Below, piece by piece: positions 15,989-24,082 of a DNA stretch of 32,823 nucleotides. Made by a program: the position numbers and the translations under genes. The notes beneath the pieces were generated by a model that saw nothing but the letters and a program-made list of their open reading frames with translations, was not told the origin of the DNA and did no database searches. The stretch lies in assembly GCA_017515425.1 (NCBI GenBank), contig JAFWFU010000011.1:1-32823 (forward strand), read 5' to 3'. The stretch comes from Mogibacterium sp. (GTDB taxonomy: Bacteria; Bacillota; Clostridia; Peptostreptococcales; Anaerovoracaceae). Position 1 is the stretch's first letter; each line of letters starts with the position of its first letter.

Positions 15989-16636
15989 ATGAAGAAAAGC
16001 CTTATCATTTTATTCACAGCAGTAATAATGACGCTCATAGCCGGCATATCCGTATATGCCGAGCAGTCTTCTGCTACGGTGAAAATAGTGATAGAGGGCA
16101 CAGAGGGCGGTACTGTTACAATTCTGAGGGCAGACGGAACGACTGACGCTAACTGCGTTACATCTCTGCATGTGCCGCCGGAGGGTTTGGATTACACCTT
16201 CACTCATGATCTCCCTGATGGTGCGGAGGACTTCATTTACTATGACTATATTATCAAGCAGACTGCCTATAAACAGGACGCGGAAAAGACCTATGATGAG
16301 TCCATATATACTGCGCGTGTGTATATAGGCTATGCTGAGGGCGGCGAGAGGGCATCCTCGATTATGATACTCGACAGGAACGGCGAGGAAGAGAAGCCCG
16401 AGAAAGTAAGCTTTACGAATAAGAAGAAGGAAGATCCTGATGACCCTGATGACCCGGACGATCCTGACGATCCTGACAACCCGCCGGGTACGGATACGGG
16501 AGATTCCACCAATATTCTGCTGTGGATATTGTTTATCGTCATAGATGCGATATTGATAATTCTAATCGGCAGACGAAGGACGAAGGAAAAAGACGAAAGC
16601 CTTTGTGTGCCTGATGATAATATAAGCTCAGAATGA
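15989..16636 (+). CDS. fctB: FctB-like minor/anchor pilin
   Basis: 215-aa secreted protein with a signal peptide (1-24), one Spy0128/FctA-like beta domain (about 28-146, containing YDESIYTARVYIGYAEGG and ending SFTNKK), a DPDDPDD-type repeat tail (149-166), a sorting-type motif GTDTGD (167-172), a membrane helix and an RRR tail. In FCT pili, FctB is a small subunit with a Pro-rich tail that joins the pilus to the wall; the order, size and tail agree. The helix ends in an unusually long hydrophilic extension of about 22 residues. Its stop codon lies inside a perfect palindrome (16627-16654). The start is one base after the sortase stop. Confidence 0.78.
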   Translation: MKKSLIILFTAVIMTLIAGISVYAEQSSATVKIVIEGTEGGTVTILRADGTTDANCVTSLHVPPEGLDYTFTHDLPDGAEDFIYYDYIIKQTAYKQDAEKTYDESIYTARVYIGYAEGGERASSIMILDRNGEEEKPEKVSFTNKKKEDPDDPDDPDDPDDPDNPPGTDTGDSTNILLWILFIVIDAILIILIGRRRTKEKDESLCVPDDNISSE

Positions 16637-16654
16637 CATTACTGTCATTCTGAG
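16627..16654. repeat. Perfect 12-bp palindrome (REP-like or terminator) at the end of the pilus operon
   Basis: CTCAGAATGACA (16627-16638), loop TTAC, TGTCATTCTGAG (16643-16654). There is no adjacent T run, so it is a weak intrinsic terminator, but it could protect the 3' end. The arm TGTCATTCTGAG is the same word found at the start of REP-like palindromes common in many bacteria, so a mobile palindromic unit is possible. It contains the fctB stop codon. Confidence 0.6.
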
Positions 16655-16721
16655 GTGTGATATTGCAGTATCTCTATAATTTCCTTATAGCTATTTTGGT
16701 TTTTTGCTCTTTTAACATTCT

Positions 16722-17849
16722 TTACTCTTTTAATATTATTTTCGCGACTACGGGATTGTGGTCGGAGCAGATAAATCCCAGGTCTTTTGTTTCAAATGAT
16801 TTAATTTCGATATTTCCCGAGACTATAAAGCCATCTATGAGATAGTATTGGAAGCTGTCATGGTCTGCACCTGAATATGCGCGGTCTAAGCTGCGGCAGC
16901 TTGGTACTGCCTCGTCCATCAGAAATTGCCAATTCCCCTCTATAGCGCTTATATCTATCTCACCGGGCTGCCACAGTTCTTCGTTGATTGGATATTTTGC
17001 TCTATCTACAGATGAGAATATCTGGTTGAAATCGCCGCCGGCTATGACATAATTACCTTTATCCGTCTCCGCTTTCAGAAGCTCTGCGAGCATTTTCGTC
17101 TGGGCTGCCTTGCCTGTTCCGTCATCATAGGCTTCGAGGTGGAGATTGAAAACTACGAGCTCTTTGTCACTTCCTTCAATGGGAATATGCGATACAAGGA
17201 GACATCTTTTCAGATTTGACATTCTTATGGGCCAGCTAAATGGAATAGGGAGCTGAATTCTATCAGCAGCCTCTACGCTGTATTTTGAAAAGCTCGCTAT
17301 GCCGGAATCAACCTTGCCGATAGGGGGAATGGGATAGGGTATAAAGGCAACCTTGAAATTGTTGGCAAAGGAAGAACAGCTTTCGGGGAATTCACTTTGC
17401 AGCGTCTGAAACTCATCTATATGGTATGAGCGCGCGGAATCTCTGTCGACCTCCTGGACTAAGAGAATCTCAGGGTCTATATCTTTAATCTGATTGATTA
17501 TACCGGCGAGGTTATAGCTTACGCGCTCTTTGTCCGCCGTATAGACTGAGCTGCCGCCGTCCATAAAGAAATCCGCATTGTCTCCGAGCGCAGCATAGCC
17601 GATATTCCACGACATGATTGAGATTTCATCTCCGACTGAAAGCGCTTTACTCCCTTTTGCGAGTACGGTAGAGGGCTCTCTATCTGCGGGCTTATACTCC
17701 GTGACGGAGAGAAAGCCGATCAGTGCACCAAAGGCGATAATCACTATTAGGATTAGCGAAAAGACGAGTCTGATGAGCCTTCGCAGAATGCCCTTCTTTT
17801 TAGTCGCATTGTTTTCACCGGTTCTATAATGCTTTCCAGATCCAGCCAT
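16722..17849 (-). CDS. Membrane-anchored endonuclease/exonuclease/phosphatase-family protein
   Basis: 375-aa protein starting MAGSGKHYRTG at ATG 17849, with GGAGG at 17856-17860; an upstream in-frame ATG at 17876 is less likely. A Lys/Arg-rich N-terminus and one hydrophobic helix (about residues 28-48) anchor it. The EEP fold follows: ISIMSWNIGYAAL, ILLVQEVDRDS (metal-binding Glu), VFNLHLEAYDDG, VIAGGDFNQIF and the C-terminal SDHNPVVAKI. These are the metal and catalytic positions of the DNase I/sphingomyelinase-like superfamily. The substrate (phosphodiester lipid, nucleic acid or other) cannot be told. It converges with the pilus operon and is read alone. Confidence 0.85.
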   Translation of the reverse strand: MAGSGKHYRTGENNATKKKGILRRLIRLVFSLILIVIIAFGALIGFLSVTEYKPADREPSTVLAKGSKALSVGDEISIMSWNIGYAALGDNADFFMDGGSSVYTADKERVSYNLAGIINQIKDIDPEILLVQEVDRDSARSYHIDEFQTLQSEFPESCSSFANNFKVAFIPYPIPPIGKVDSGIASFSKYSVEAADRIQLPIPFSWPIRMSNLKRCLLVSHIPIEGSDKELVVFNLHLEAYDDGTGKAAQTKMLAELLKAETDKGNYVIAGGDFNQIFSSVDRAKYPINEELWQPGEIDISAIEGNWQFLMDEAVPSCRSLDRAYSGADHDSFQYYLIDGFIVSGNIEIKSFETKDLGFICSDHNPVVAKIILKE

Positions 17850-17934
17850 ATCAAACCTCCAGGCTCTTTTTTTCAAAAGCTTTCGATGTTTACCGCAATT
17901 CTTATATCTCCGTTATCCCAATGCTGTATTTTTC

Positions 17935-17948
17935 AGTTATATATAACT
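17935..17948. promoter_or_regulatory. 14-bp perfect palindrome upstream of the EEP-family gene
   Basis: AGTTATATATAACT at 17935-17948, between the gcv operon terminator and the minus-strand EEP gene. It could be an operator or simply AT-rich promoter DNA; no promoter with good boxes was seen around it. Confidence 0.25.
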
Positions 17949-17994
17949 TAGTTATTCAAATACTACTTTTCGGCAGCTAGGCTGTCAAGCAATT

Positions 17995-18025
17995 AAAGAG
18001 GGAGCAAGCGCCCTGCTCCCTCTTT
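17995..18025 (-). terminator. Terminator of the gcvH-gcvPA-gcvPB operon
   Basis: A 12-bp perfect stem, AAAGAGGGAGCA (17995-18006) with TGCTCCCTCTTT (18014-18025), seven-base loop. Read on the minus strand, the stem ends in TTT and a T-rich tail follows. It lies just after the gcvPB stop codon. Confidence 0.75.
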
Positions 18026-18047
18026 AGCCCTATTCATTTTGGAGGAT

Positions 18048-19466
18048 TTAATCGAAGGTATATCTGAGATGAGGCTCTCTTGCTGCCCTCGTATCATCAA
18101 GTCTCAGCACAGGCGTGGTCTGAGGTGCCTGCTGTACGGACTCAGGCGAATTGAAGATTCTGTCGTATATCTCGCGGAATGCTTCGATAGCCTCGTCCAA
18201 GGTCTCCCTCGTCTCCGTCTCGGTGGGCTCTATCATAAGAGCTTCGTGGACTATCAGAGGGAAGTAGATTGTAGGCGGGTGGATTCCGTAGTCGAGGAGA
18301 GCCTTGGCTACATCTAAAGCCGATACATGTGTCTTTCTGTAGATCGGATCGAGTCCTATTACGAATTCGTGCATACATGTCGTATCGAATGCGATAGGAT
18401 AGATGTCTTTCAGCTTTTCCTGCATATAGTTGGCGTTCAGAACGGCATTCTGCGCCAGGCTCGCCACATCCTTGCCGATAGTCAGCAGATATGTATAAGC
18501 CTTTACGTTTACGAGGAAGTTACCGTAAAATCCCGTCAGGTTACCGATCGACTTCTCGGCTCTCTTGTATTCCTTGCCGTCCTTGCAGGTGAGGCCTGGC
18601 AGGAATGGCATGAGGAAATCCTTGCAGCCGCACGGACCGGAACCAGGACCACCGCCGCCGTGAGGCGTTGAGAAAGTCTTATGCAGATTCATATGGATTA
18701 CGTCGAACCCGATGTCTGCCGGACGGACGATTCCGATTACGGCGTTCAGATTAGCTCCGTCATAATAGCAGAGCCCGCCCGCCTCGTGCACAAGTCTCGT
18801 AATCTCCATGATATTAGGATCGAAGAGACCTACCGTATTCGGGTTGGTCAGCATTAGCCCCGCTGTCTTAGGACCGAGATGAGCCTTGAGATCCTCTATA
18901 TCCACCGTGCCGTTTTCGTTTGACTTAATGGTGATGGATTTATAGCCTGCCATGGTTGCCGACGCAGGGTTAGTGCCGTGTGCAGCGTCAGGAACGAGGA
19001 TTTCGTTACGCTCGGCTTCGCCTCTGTCATGGTGATAAGCCTTAATCAGCAGAAGTCCCGCGAATTCACCATGAGCTCCGGCTGCCGGTTGGAATGTAAC
19101 GGCGTCCATGCCTGTAATCTCACAGAGGAACTGCTCAAGCTCTGTTATGAGCTCGTTAGCACCCTGCACGGTATGCTCGGGCTGAAGTGGGTGGAGCTTG
19201 GCAAATCCCGGAAGATTAGCCATTTTCTCGTTTATTCTGGGGTTGTGCTTCATTGTGCAGGAGCCGAGAGGATAGAATCCGTCGTTTACTCCATGCGCTC
19301 TCTTGGCAAGCGCCGTATAATGTCTGCCCATCTCATTCTCGGAGATTTCCGGCAGGCGCGCTTTTATTTCCTTGGCTTTCACATTAGGCATTTTGACAGG
19401 TACATCGCATTTTGGGAATATGTCTTGCCCTCTGCCCGGAATGCTCTTTTCAAAAATCAATTTCAT
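18048..19466 (-). CDS. gcvPB: Glycine dehydrogenase (decarboxylating) subunit 2
   Basis: Beta subunit of the two-subunit P-protein. It binds PLP and decarboxylates glycine, passing the aminomethyl group to the lipoyl arm of GcvH. 472 aa, full length. The PLP lysine is Lys263 in MNLHKTFSTPHGGGGPGSGPCG. Other family marks are YPLGSCTMKHNPR (65-77) and AAHGTNPASA (161-170). The ribosome site AAAGGAGG lies inside the end of gcvPA, and the genes are one base apart, so they are translationally coupled. Confidence 0.96.
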   Translation of the reverse strand: MKLIFEKSIPGRGQDIFPKCDVPVKMPNVKAKEIKARLPEISENEMGRHYTALAKRAHGVNDGFYPLGSCTMKHNPRINEKMANLPGFAKLHPLQPEHTVQGANELITELEQFLCEITGMDAVTFQPAAGAHGEFAGLLLIKAYHHDRGEAERNEILVPDAAHGTNPASATMAGYKSITIKSNENGTVDIEDLKAHLGPKTAGLMLTNPNTVGLFDPNIMEITRLVHEAGGLCYYDGANLNAVIGIVRPADIGFDVIHMNLHKTFSTPHGGGGPGSGPCGCKDFLMPFLPGLTCKDGKEYKRAEKSIGNLTGFYGNFLVNVKAYTYLLTIGKDVASLAQNAVLNANYMQEKLKDIYPIAFDTTCMHEFVIGLDPIYRKTHVSALDVAKALLDYGIHPPTIYFPLIVHEALMIEPTETETRETLDEAIEAFREIYDRIFNSPESVQQAPQTTPVLRLDDTRAAREPHLRYTFD

Positions 19467-19467
19467 C

Positions 19468-20784
19468 CTAGAACACCTCCTTTGCTGCTGCGATTACTTC
19501 GTCAATATCTTCTTTGCTGTTAAGCTCTGTGCAGCACCAGAGGATATTGCCGTCACAGATTGGAAGTCCGCCGAGGATTCCCCTCTCTTCAAGCGCGGCA
19601 TTGAGCTTTTCCGCGTCAGGGCAGGTGGTGACGAATTCATTCCAGAATTCTCCGCCGTAGACGAGGTTCATACCTATTTTGCCGAGTTCATCAGCCATAT
19701 AGTGAGCCTTGGACGAGCAGAGTGTCGCCACCTCTTCGAAGCCCTTAGGACCGATTGTGGAAAGATAGATACCGGCTCTGAGCGCGCACCATGCCTCGTT
19801 GGAACAGACATTCGAGCTCGCCTTCTCGCGCCTGATATGCTGCTCTCTGGCCTGGATAGTGAGAACGAAACCTCTGTCGCCCTTAGTGTCGACGGTCTCG
19901 CCGATAAGTCTGCCGGGGATCGTTCTCATATTCTCTTCCTTAGTGGAGAGGAAACCGAGATAGGGCCCGCCGAACTCGAGACCAAGTCCGAGTGGCTGCC
20001 CCTCGCCAACTGCTATATCTGCGCCGACTTCGCCCGGGCTTCTGAGAGCGCCGAGTGCGAGCGGGTGGCAGTACATGATGAATTTCGCGTCTGCCTCATG
20101 CGTAGCTTTGCAGAGTTCATCCACATCCTCTACGATTCCGTAGAAATTAGGATATTGCATGAGGAAGCAGGAAGCTTCGGGGTCATCTGCGAGAGCCTTC
20201 CTGAGTGCGTCCGCATCCGTAACTCCGTCTTTATCAGGGATAACAACTACCTTGCTCTCCCTTCCGAATGAATATGTCTTGATTACTTCTAAAATTCTCC
20301 AATCGAGAGCACCGGATACATAGATAGTGCTATGCTTTCTATCCTTGCACATCCAGCAGGCTTCGGCGGCTGCAGAAGCACCGTCGTAAAGGGATGCGTT
20401 TGCAATATCCATGCCCGTGATTTCAGCTATCATGGTCTGGTACTCGAAAATGGATTGGAGAATACCCTGGCTTATCTCAGCCTGATATGGCGTGTACGCC
20501 GTAAGGAATTCTTCCTTGCCTGCTATGGCGTCTACAGCCGATGGTACATAGTGGTTGTACGCGCCGGCGCCGCGGAAAATCGAGCGGAATACGACATTCT
20601 TATTCGCAAGTCCCTGCACCTTGCGGTCAACTTCAATCTCGTTCAGACCTTCGGGAAGGTTCAGTTCGCCTTTGACCTTGGCTTCGTCAGGGATGATTTT
20701 GAACAGATCGTCGAAATCCTTGTATCCGATTTCCTTGAGCATTTTAAGCTGCTCTTCCCGTGTATTAGGAATAAATGTGCCCAA
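19468..20784 (-). CDS. gcvPA: Glycine dehydrogenase (decarboxylating) subunit 1
   Basis: Alpha subunit of the two-subunit P-protein, a PLP-fold protein without the PLP lysine. 438 aa, the usual length. It begins GTFIPNTREEQLKMLKEIGY, with the family segments YTPYQAEISQGILQSIFEYQ and NASLYDGASAAAEA. The start codon is TTG at 20784, supported by AAGGAGGA just upstream; no better ATG exists. A GC-rich hairpin lies between it and gcvH, which may lower its expression relative to GcvH. Confidence 0.96.
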   Translation of the reverse strand: MGTFIPNTREEQLKMLKEIGYKDFDDLFKIIPDEAKVKGELNLPEGLNEIEVDRKVQGLANKNVVFRSIFRGAGAYNHYVPSAVDAIAGKEEFLTAYTPYQAEISQGILQSIFEYQTMIAEITGMDIANASLYDGASAAAEACWMCKDRKHSTIYVSGALDWRILEVIKTYSFGRESKVVVIPDKDGVTDADALRKALADDPEASCFLMQYPNFYGIVEDVDELCKATHEADAKFIMYCHPLALGALRSPGEVGADIAVGEGQPLGLGLEFGGPYLGFLSTKEENMRTIPGRLIGETVDTKGDRGFVLTIQAREQHIRREKASSNVCSNEAWCALRAGIYLSTIGPKGFEEVATLCSSKAHYMADELGKIGMNLVYGGEFWNEFVTTCPDAEKLNAALEERGILGGLPICDGNILWCCTELNSKEDIDEVIAAAKEVF

Positions 20785-20822
20785 ATCAATTCCTCCTTCT
20801 TAACTTCTTAATTGCTTCATTG

Positions 20823-20852
20823 AAAAGGGGCGCCTCGTGAACGCGGCGCCCC
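20823..20852 (-). terminator. GC-rich attenuator/terminator between gcvH and gcvPA
   Basis: On the minus strand, arms GGGGCGCC and GGCGCCCC (8 bp, ten-base loop) are followed by TTTT. Partial termination here would make GcvH, the shuttle protein, more abundant than the P-protein (inference). Confidence 0.65.
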
Positions 20853-20884
20853 GCGTCTGTCAGCTCTTAGCTTCTTCGCAGAGT

Positions 20885-21253
20885 CTATCCTCTGTATTCA
20901 TCATACTCATCTGCCGTGAGCAGCTCAACTGTCTCAGAGACATTTCCGACCTTGACGAACCATGAGCCGTATGGGTCGTTGTTAATCAGTGAGGCGTCAT
21001 CGAGAAGCTCCTCATTAACCTCTAAAACGACACCGGAAACCGGCGAGATTACGTCGGCTACTGCCTTGACGGACTCAACATCGCCGAGAGCCTCACCCGC
21101 AATCACCTCATCATCCACTTCGGGAAGATTGACGAATACGAGGTCTCCGAGCTCGCTCTGCGCATAGTCCGTGATGCCTATATAGACCGCATCTCCTTCA
21201 TAACGAACCCATTCATCGTCTCTGCTGTACTTCAATTCTTTAGGATCAATCAT
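20885..21253 (-). CDS. gcvH: Glycine cleavage system H protein
   Basis: Lipoyl carrier that shuttles the aminomethyl group among P, T and L proteins. 122 aa from ATG 21251-21253 ([15 protein letters not shown]), with AAGGAG at 21263-21268; a longer frame from 21292 lacks a ribosome site. The lipoylated residue is Lys63 in [11 protein letters not shown]. It is first in the minus-strand gcvH-gcvPA-gcvPB operon. No lipoate-protein ligase or L-protein gene is near. Confidence 0.95.
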   Translation of the reverse strand: MIDPKELKYSRDDEWVRYEGDAVYIGITDYAQSELGDLVFVNLPEVDDEVIAGEALGDVESVKAVADVISPVSGVVLEVNEELLDDASLINNDPYGSWFVKVGNVSETVELLTADEYDEYRG

Positions 21254-21307
21254 TGTTCTAATCTCCTTACATAATGTGTAAAAAAGTAACATATTGAAGA
21301 TGTCCTA

Positions 21308-21337
21308 ATAATATCACCCAATGCGCTAAATCGTCAA
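21308..21337 (-). promoter_or_regulatory. Promoter of the gcvH-gcvPA-gcvPB operon
   Basis: On the minus strand the -35 box is TTGACG (21332-21337), the spacer is 18 bases and the -10 box is TATTAT (21308-21313). It is divergent from fhs. I looked for a tandem glycine riboswitch in the short leader and saw none. Confidence 0.65.
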
Positions 21338-21408
21338 CGCTCTGAAGGCAGCACCAAAAAAATACAAGCAAGGACAAAGCCTCGCTTTAATACAGACCCT
21401 ATATTTGG

Positions 21409-21414
21409 TATCAT
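21409..21414 (+). promoter_or_regulatory. Possible -10 element of the fhs operon
   Basis: TATCAT at 21409-21414 in the context TTGGTATCATT, the same 11-base context as the folT promoter -10 box at 25745-25750. The matching -35 region is poor. The leader 21415-21512 has GC-rich direct repeats (TATACGGC twice) and ends in AGGAGG. Confidence 0.35.
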
Positions 21415-21512
21415 TATGACGTTGCAATCCTAGATAATGCGGTTGCATGGCTGTATGACTATACGGCTATACGGCTTTGCGGATTGCAGCCGGAGAGGAG
21501 GCTTGATCTAAA

Positions 21513-23189
21513 ATGACATATAAGACAGACATTGAAATTGCACAGGAAAATACACCCAAGAGGATTACCGAGATTGCGGAGGCGCTCGGGATTGATGAGA
21601 AATATATAGAGCAGTACGGGAATTACAAGGCTAAGATTGATTACGACTTTCTAAAGGATAATCAGGACAGACCGGACGGGAAGCTCATATTGGTGACGGC
21701 GATAACCCCGACGCCCGCCGGCGAAGGAAAGACCACGACGTCAGTCGGTCTTTCCGACGGTCTTCGCCGGATAGGGAAAAAGACCGTCGTGGCTCTCAGA
21801 GAGCCTTCGCTCGGCCCTGTATTCGGAATAAAAGGCGGAGCCGCAGGCGGCGGCTATGCGCAGGTCGTCCCCATGGAAGATATAAACCTGCATTTTACGG
21901 GGGATTTTCACGCTATCGGAGCAGCCAACAACCTTTTGGCTGCCATGATTGACAACCATATTCAGCAGGGAAACAGCCTCGGGATTGACCCTAAGCAGAT
22001 TACATGGAAGAGGGCGGTGGATATGAATGACCGCCAGCTCAGAAATATAGTGGACGGACTCGGAGGCAGAGCGCAGGGCGTGCCACGCGAGGACGGATTT
22101 GACATCACGGTGGCGTCCGAGGTCATGGCTGTGCTCTGCCTCGCCTCAGATATTTCGGATTTAAAGAAGAGATGCGGCGATATTATCGCCGGATATACAT
22201 ATGAGGGAAAGCCCGTAACGGCGCGCGACTTAAAGGCTGACGGCGCAATGGCTGCGCTCCTCAAGGACGCGCTCAAGCCCAATCTCGTACAGACTTTGGA
22301 GCATACTCCGGCATTCGTGCATGGAGGTCCCTTTGCCAATATCGCCCATGGCTGCAATTCGGTTACAGCCACGCGTATGGCGCTCAAGCTCGGTGACTAT
22401 ATAGTGACGGAGGCGGGATTTGCCGCAGACCTCGGCGCGGAAAAATTCTTTGATATAAAATGCCGCATGGCAGGGCTTGCACCTGACGCGGTGGTTGTCG
22501 TAGCCACTGTGCGTGCGCTGAAATACCACGGCGGAGTAGCAAAGGAAGATTTGAACGAACAGAACTTAGCTGCCTTGGAAAAGGGGCTTCCCAATCTGCT
22601 CCAGCATGTATCGAATATAAAAGATATATATGGGCTTCCATGTGTAGTTGCCATAAATGCCTTCCCGACAGATACGAAGGAAGAGCTCGACTTAGTTGAG
22701 ACTAAATGCAGGGAGCTCGGGGTCAGAGCCTGCTTATCTGAGGTATGGGCAAAGGGCGGAGAAGGCGGAATTGCCTTGGCTGAGGAAGTAGTCAGACTTT
22801 GCGAAGAGAGCTCTGACTTTAAATTCGCATATGAGGACGAGCTCTCAATAGAGGAAAAGCTGAACGCCATTGCTCAGAAAATCTACCATGCGGATAATGC
22901 GGTCCTGCTGCCTGCCGCTAAAAAGAAAGCGGAGAGGCTTGAGGAACTCGGCTTCGGAGCGCTTCCAATCTGCGTGGCTAAGACGCAGTATTCCTTCTCG
23001 GACGATCCCAAGCTGCTCGGCGCTCCCAAGGGGTTCAGCCTGACGGTGCGCGATATAAAGGTTTCCGCAGGCGCGGGATTTATAGTTGCATTGACGGGAG
23101 AGATTATGACAATGCCGGGTCTGCCGAAGGTGCCTGCGGCGGAAAAGATTGATGTGGACGCAGACGGCAGGATTAGCGGATTGTTTTAG
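21513..23189 (+). CDS. fhs: Formate-tetrahydrofolate ligase
   Basis: Catalyses formate + THF + ATP to 10-formyl-THF, reversibly. 558 aa, full length for the bacterial monofunctional enzyme. The ATP loop is [12 protein letters not shown] (65-76); further signatures are [27 protein letters not shown] and [19 protein letters not shown] lies 13 bases before the ATG. It heads the fhs-folD-fchA-focA run. With a formate channel in the same run, the enzyme may work toward formate and ATP in this organism (inference). Confidence 0.97.
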   Translation: MTYKTDIEIAQENTPKRITEIAEALGIDEKYIEQYGNYKAKIDYDFLKDNQDRPDGKLILVTAITPTPAGEGKTTTSVGLSDGLRRIGKKTVVALREPSLGPVFGIKGGAAGGGYAQVVPMEDINLHFTGDFHAIGAANNLLAAMIDNHIQQGNSLGIDPKQITWKRAVDMNDRQLRNIVDGLGGRAQGVPREDGFDITVASEVMAVLCLASDISDLKKRCGDIIAGYTYEGKPVTARDLKADGAMAALLKDALKPNLVQTLEHTPAFVHGGPFANIAHGCNSVTATRMALKLGDYIVTEAGFAADLGAEKFFDIKCRMAGLAPDAVVVVATVRALKYHGGVAKEDLNEQNLAALEKGLPNLLQHVSNIKDIYGLPCVVAINAFPTDTKEELDLVETKCRELGVRACLSEVWAKGGEGGIALAEEVVRLCEESSDFKFAYEDELSIEEKLNAIAQKIYHADNAVLLPAAKKKAERLEELGFGALPICVAKTQYSFSDDPKLLGAPKGFSLTVRDIKVSAGAGFIVALTGEIMTMPGLPKVPAAEKIDVDADGRISGLF

Positions 23190-23206
23190 GGGATTGTTCT
23201 GAGGAT

Positions 23207-24064
23207 ATGGCTGAGATTTTAAAGGGTGCGCCTGTAGCAAATTCAATAACGGAAAAACTGACGAGGGAAGTGGCAGAGCTGAAAGTCAAGGGAGTAGTGC
23301 CTGCGCTTGCCATAGTCAGGATAGGAGAGAGCCCTGACGATATTGCTTATGAGCGCGCCGCCATGAAGAGGGCGGAGCAGGTCGGAGTGAATATCGCAAA
23401 TGAGATTTTCCCCGAGGATATTTCAGAGGCTGCTTTCCTTGATGAGCTGAGAAGAATAAACAAAGATGATAATATGCATGGCATTCTGATTATGCAGCCT
23501 CTCCCTAAGCATATAGACGGGTTGGCGGCGCGCGAGATGATAGCTGCCGAGAAAGATGTGGACGGCTGCACACAGGCTTCAATGGCGGGTGTGTTTGCAA
23601 ATACGGGAGTCGGATTCCCGCCCTGCACCGCAGAGGCAGCCATGGAAATGCTGCATTATTATAATGTAGATATTGCGGGGAAGAAGGCGGCTGTGATAGG
23701 AAGGTCTCTTGTCATAGGCAGACCTCTTGGCATGCTGCTCATGCACGAGAATGCCACGGTAGTAAATTGCCATACCGCAACGCCGGATATTCCTCTTATT
23801 ACGAGCAAGGCGGATATACTGATAGCCGCCCTTGGCAGGCTCCACTCGGTTACGCCAGAATACACCAATCCGAATCAGGTGGTAATAGATGTCGGCATAA
23901 ATTGGGACGAAGAGAAGCAGGGCATATCGGGAGATGTGGACTTTAATGCCGTGGAATCTGTGGTAAAAGCAATCACACCCGTGCCTGCCGGCGTTGGCTC
24001 GGTTACGACCTCTGTGCTGATGAAACATGTGGTAGAGGCAGCCTGGAGAAAAGCGAGCCAATAG
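23207..24064 (+). CDS. folD: Methylene-THF dehydrogenase (FolD family), probably lacking cyclohydrolase activity
   Basis: 285-aa FolD-family protein oxidising 5,10-methylene-THF to methenyl-THF with NAD(P). Family motifs are present: HGILIMQPLP, KDVDG, PCTAEA and the dinucleotide-binding VIGRSLVIGRPLGMLL. The catalytic box normally reads YVxxKxK; here it is YERAAMK (48-54), so the first lysine, required for the cyclohydrolase step in FolD enzymes, is Ala52. A separate cyclohydrolase gene, fchA, follows directly, which fits. I recall similar YERGAMKR variants in clostridial FolD proteins, so this is probably a subfamily trait. GAGGAT precedes the ATG; 17 bases after fhs. Confidence 0.93.
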   Translation: MAEILKGAPVANSITEKLTREVAELKVKGVVPALAIVRIGESPDDIAYERAAMKRAEQVGVNIANEIFPEDISEAAFLDELRRINKDDNMHGILIMQPLPKHIDGLAAREMIAAEKDVDGCTQASMAGVFANTGVGFPPCTAEAAMEMLHYYNVDIAGKKAAVIGRSLVIGRPLGMLLMHENATVVNCHTATPDIPLITSKADILIAALGRLHSVTPEYTNPNQVVIDVGINWDEEKQGISGDVDFNAVESVVKAITPVPAGVGSVTTSVLMKHVVEAAWRKASQ

Positions 24065-24082
24065 AAGTGAAAATGCGTCGTC

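Noticed and set aside
18978-20271. Long plus-strand frames opposite gcvPB and gcvPA
   Set aside because: They are shadows of the well-supported minus-strand genes; no ribosome sites or family motifs.
21254-21512. Possible glycine riboswitch between gcvH and fhs
   Set aside because: Neither strand shows the tandem glycine aptamer core; the gcvH leader is only about 50 bases.
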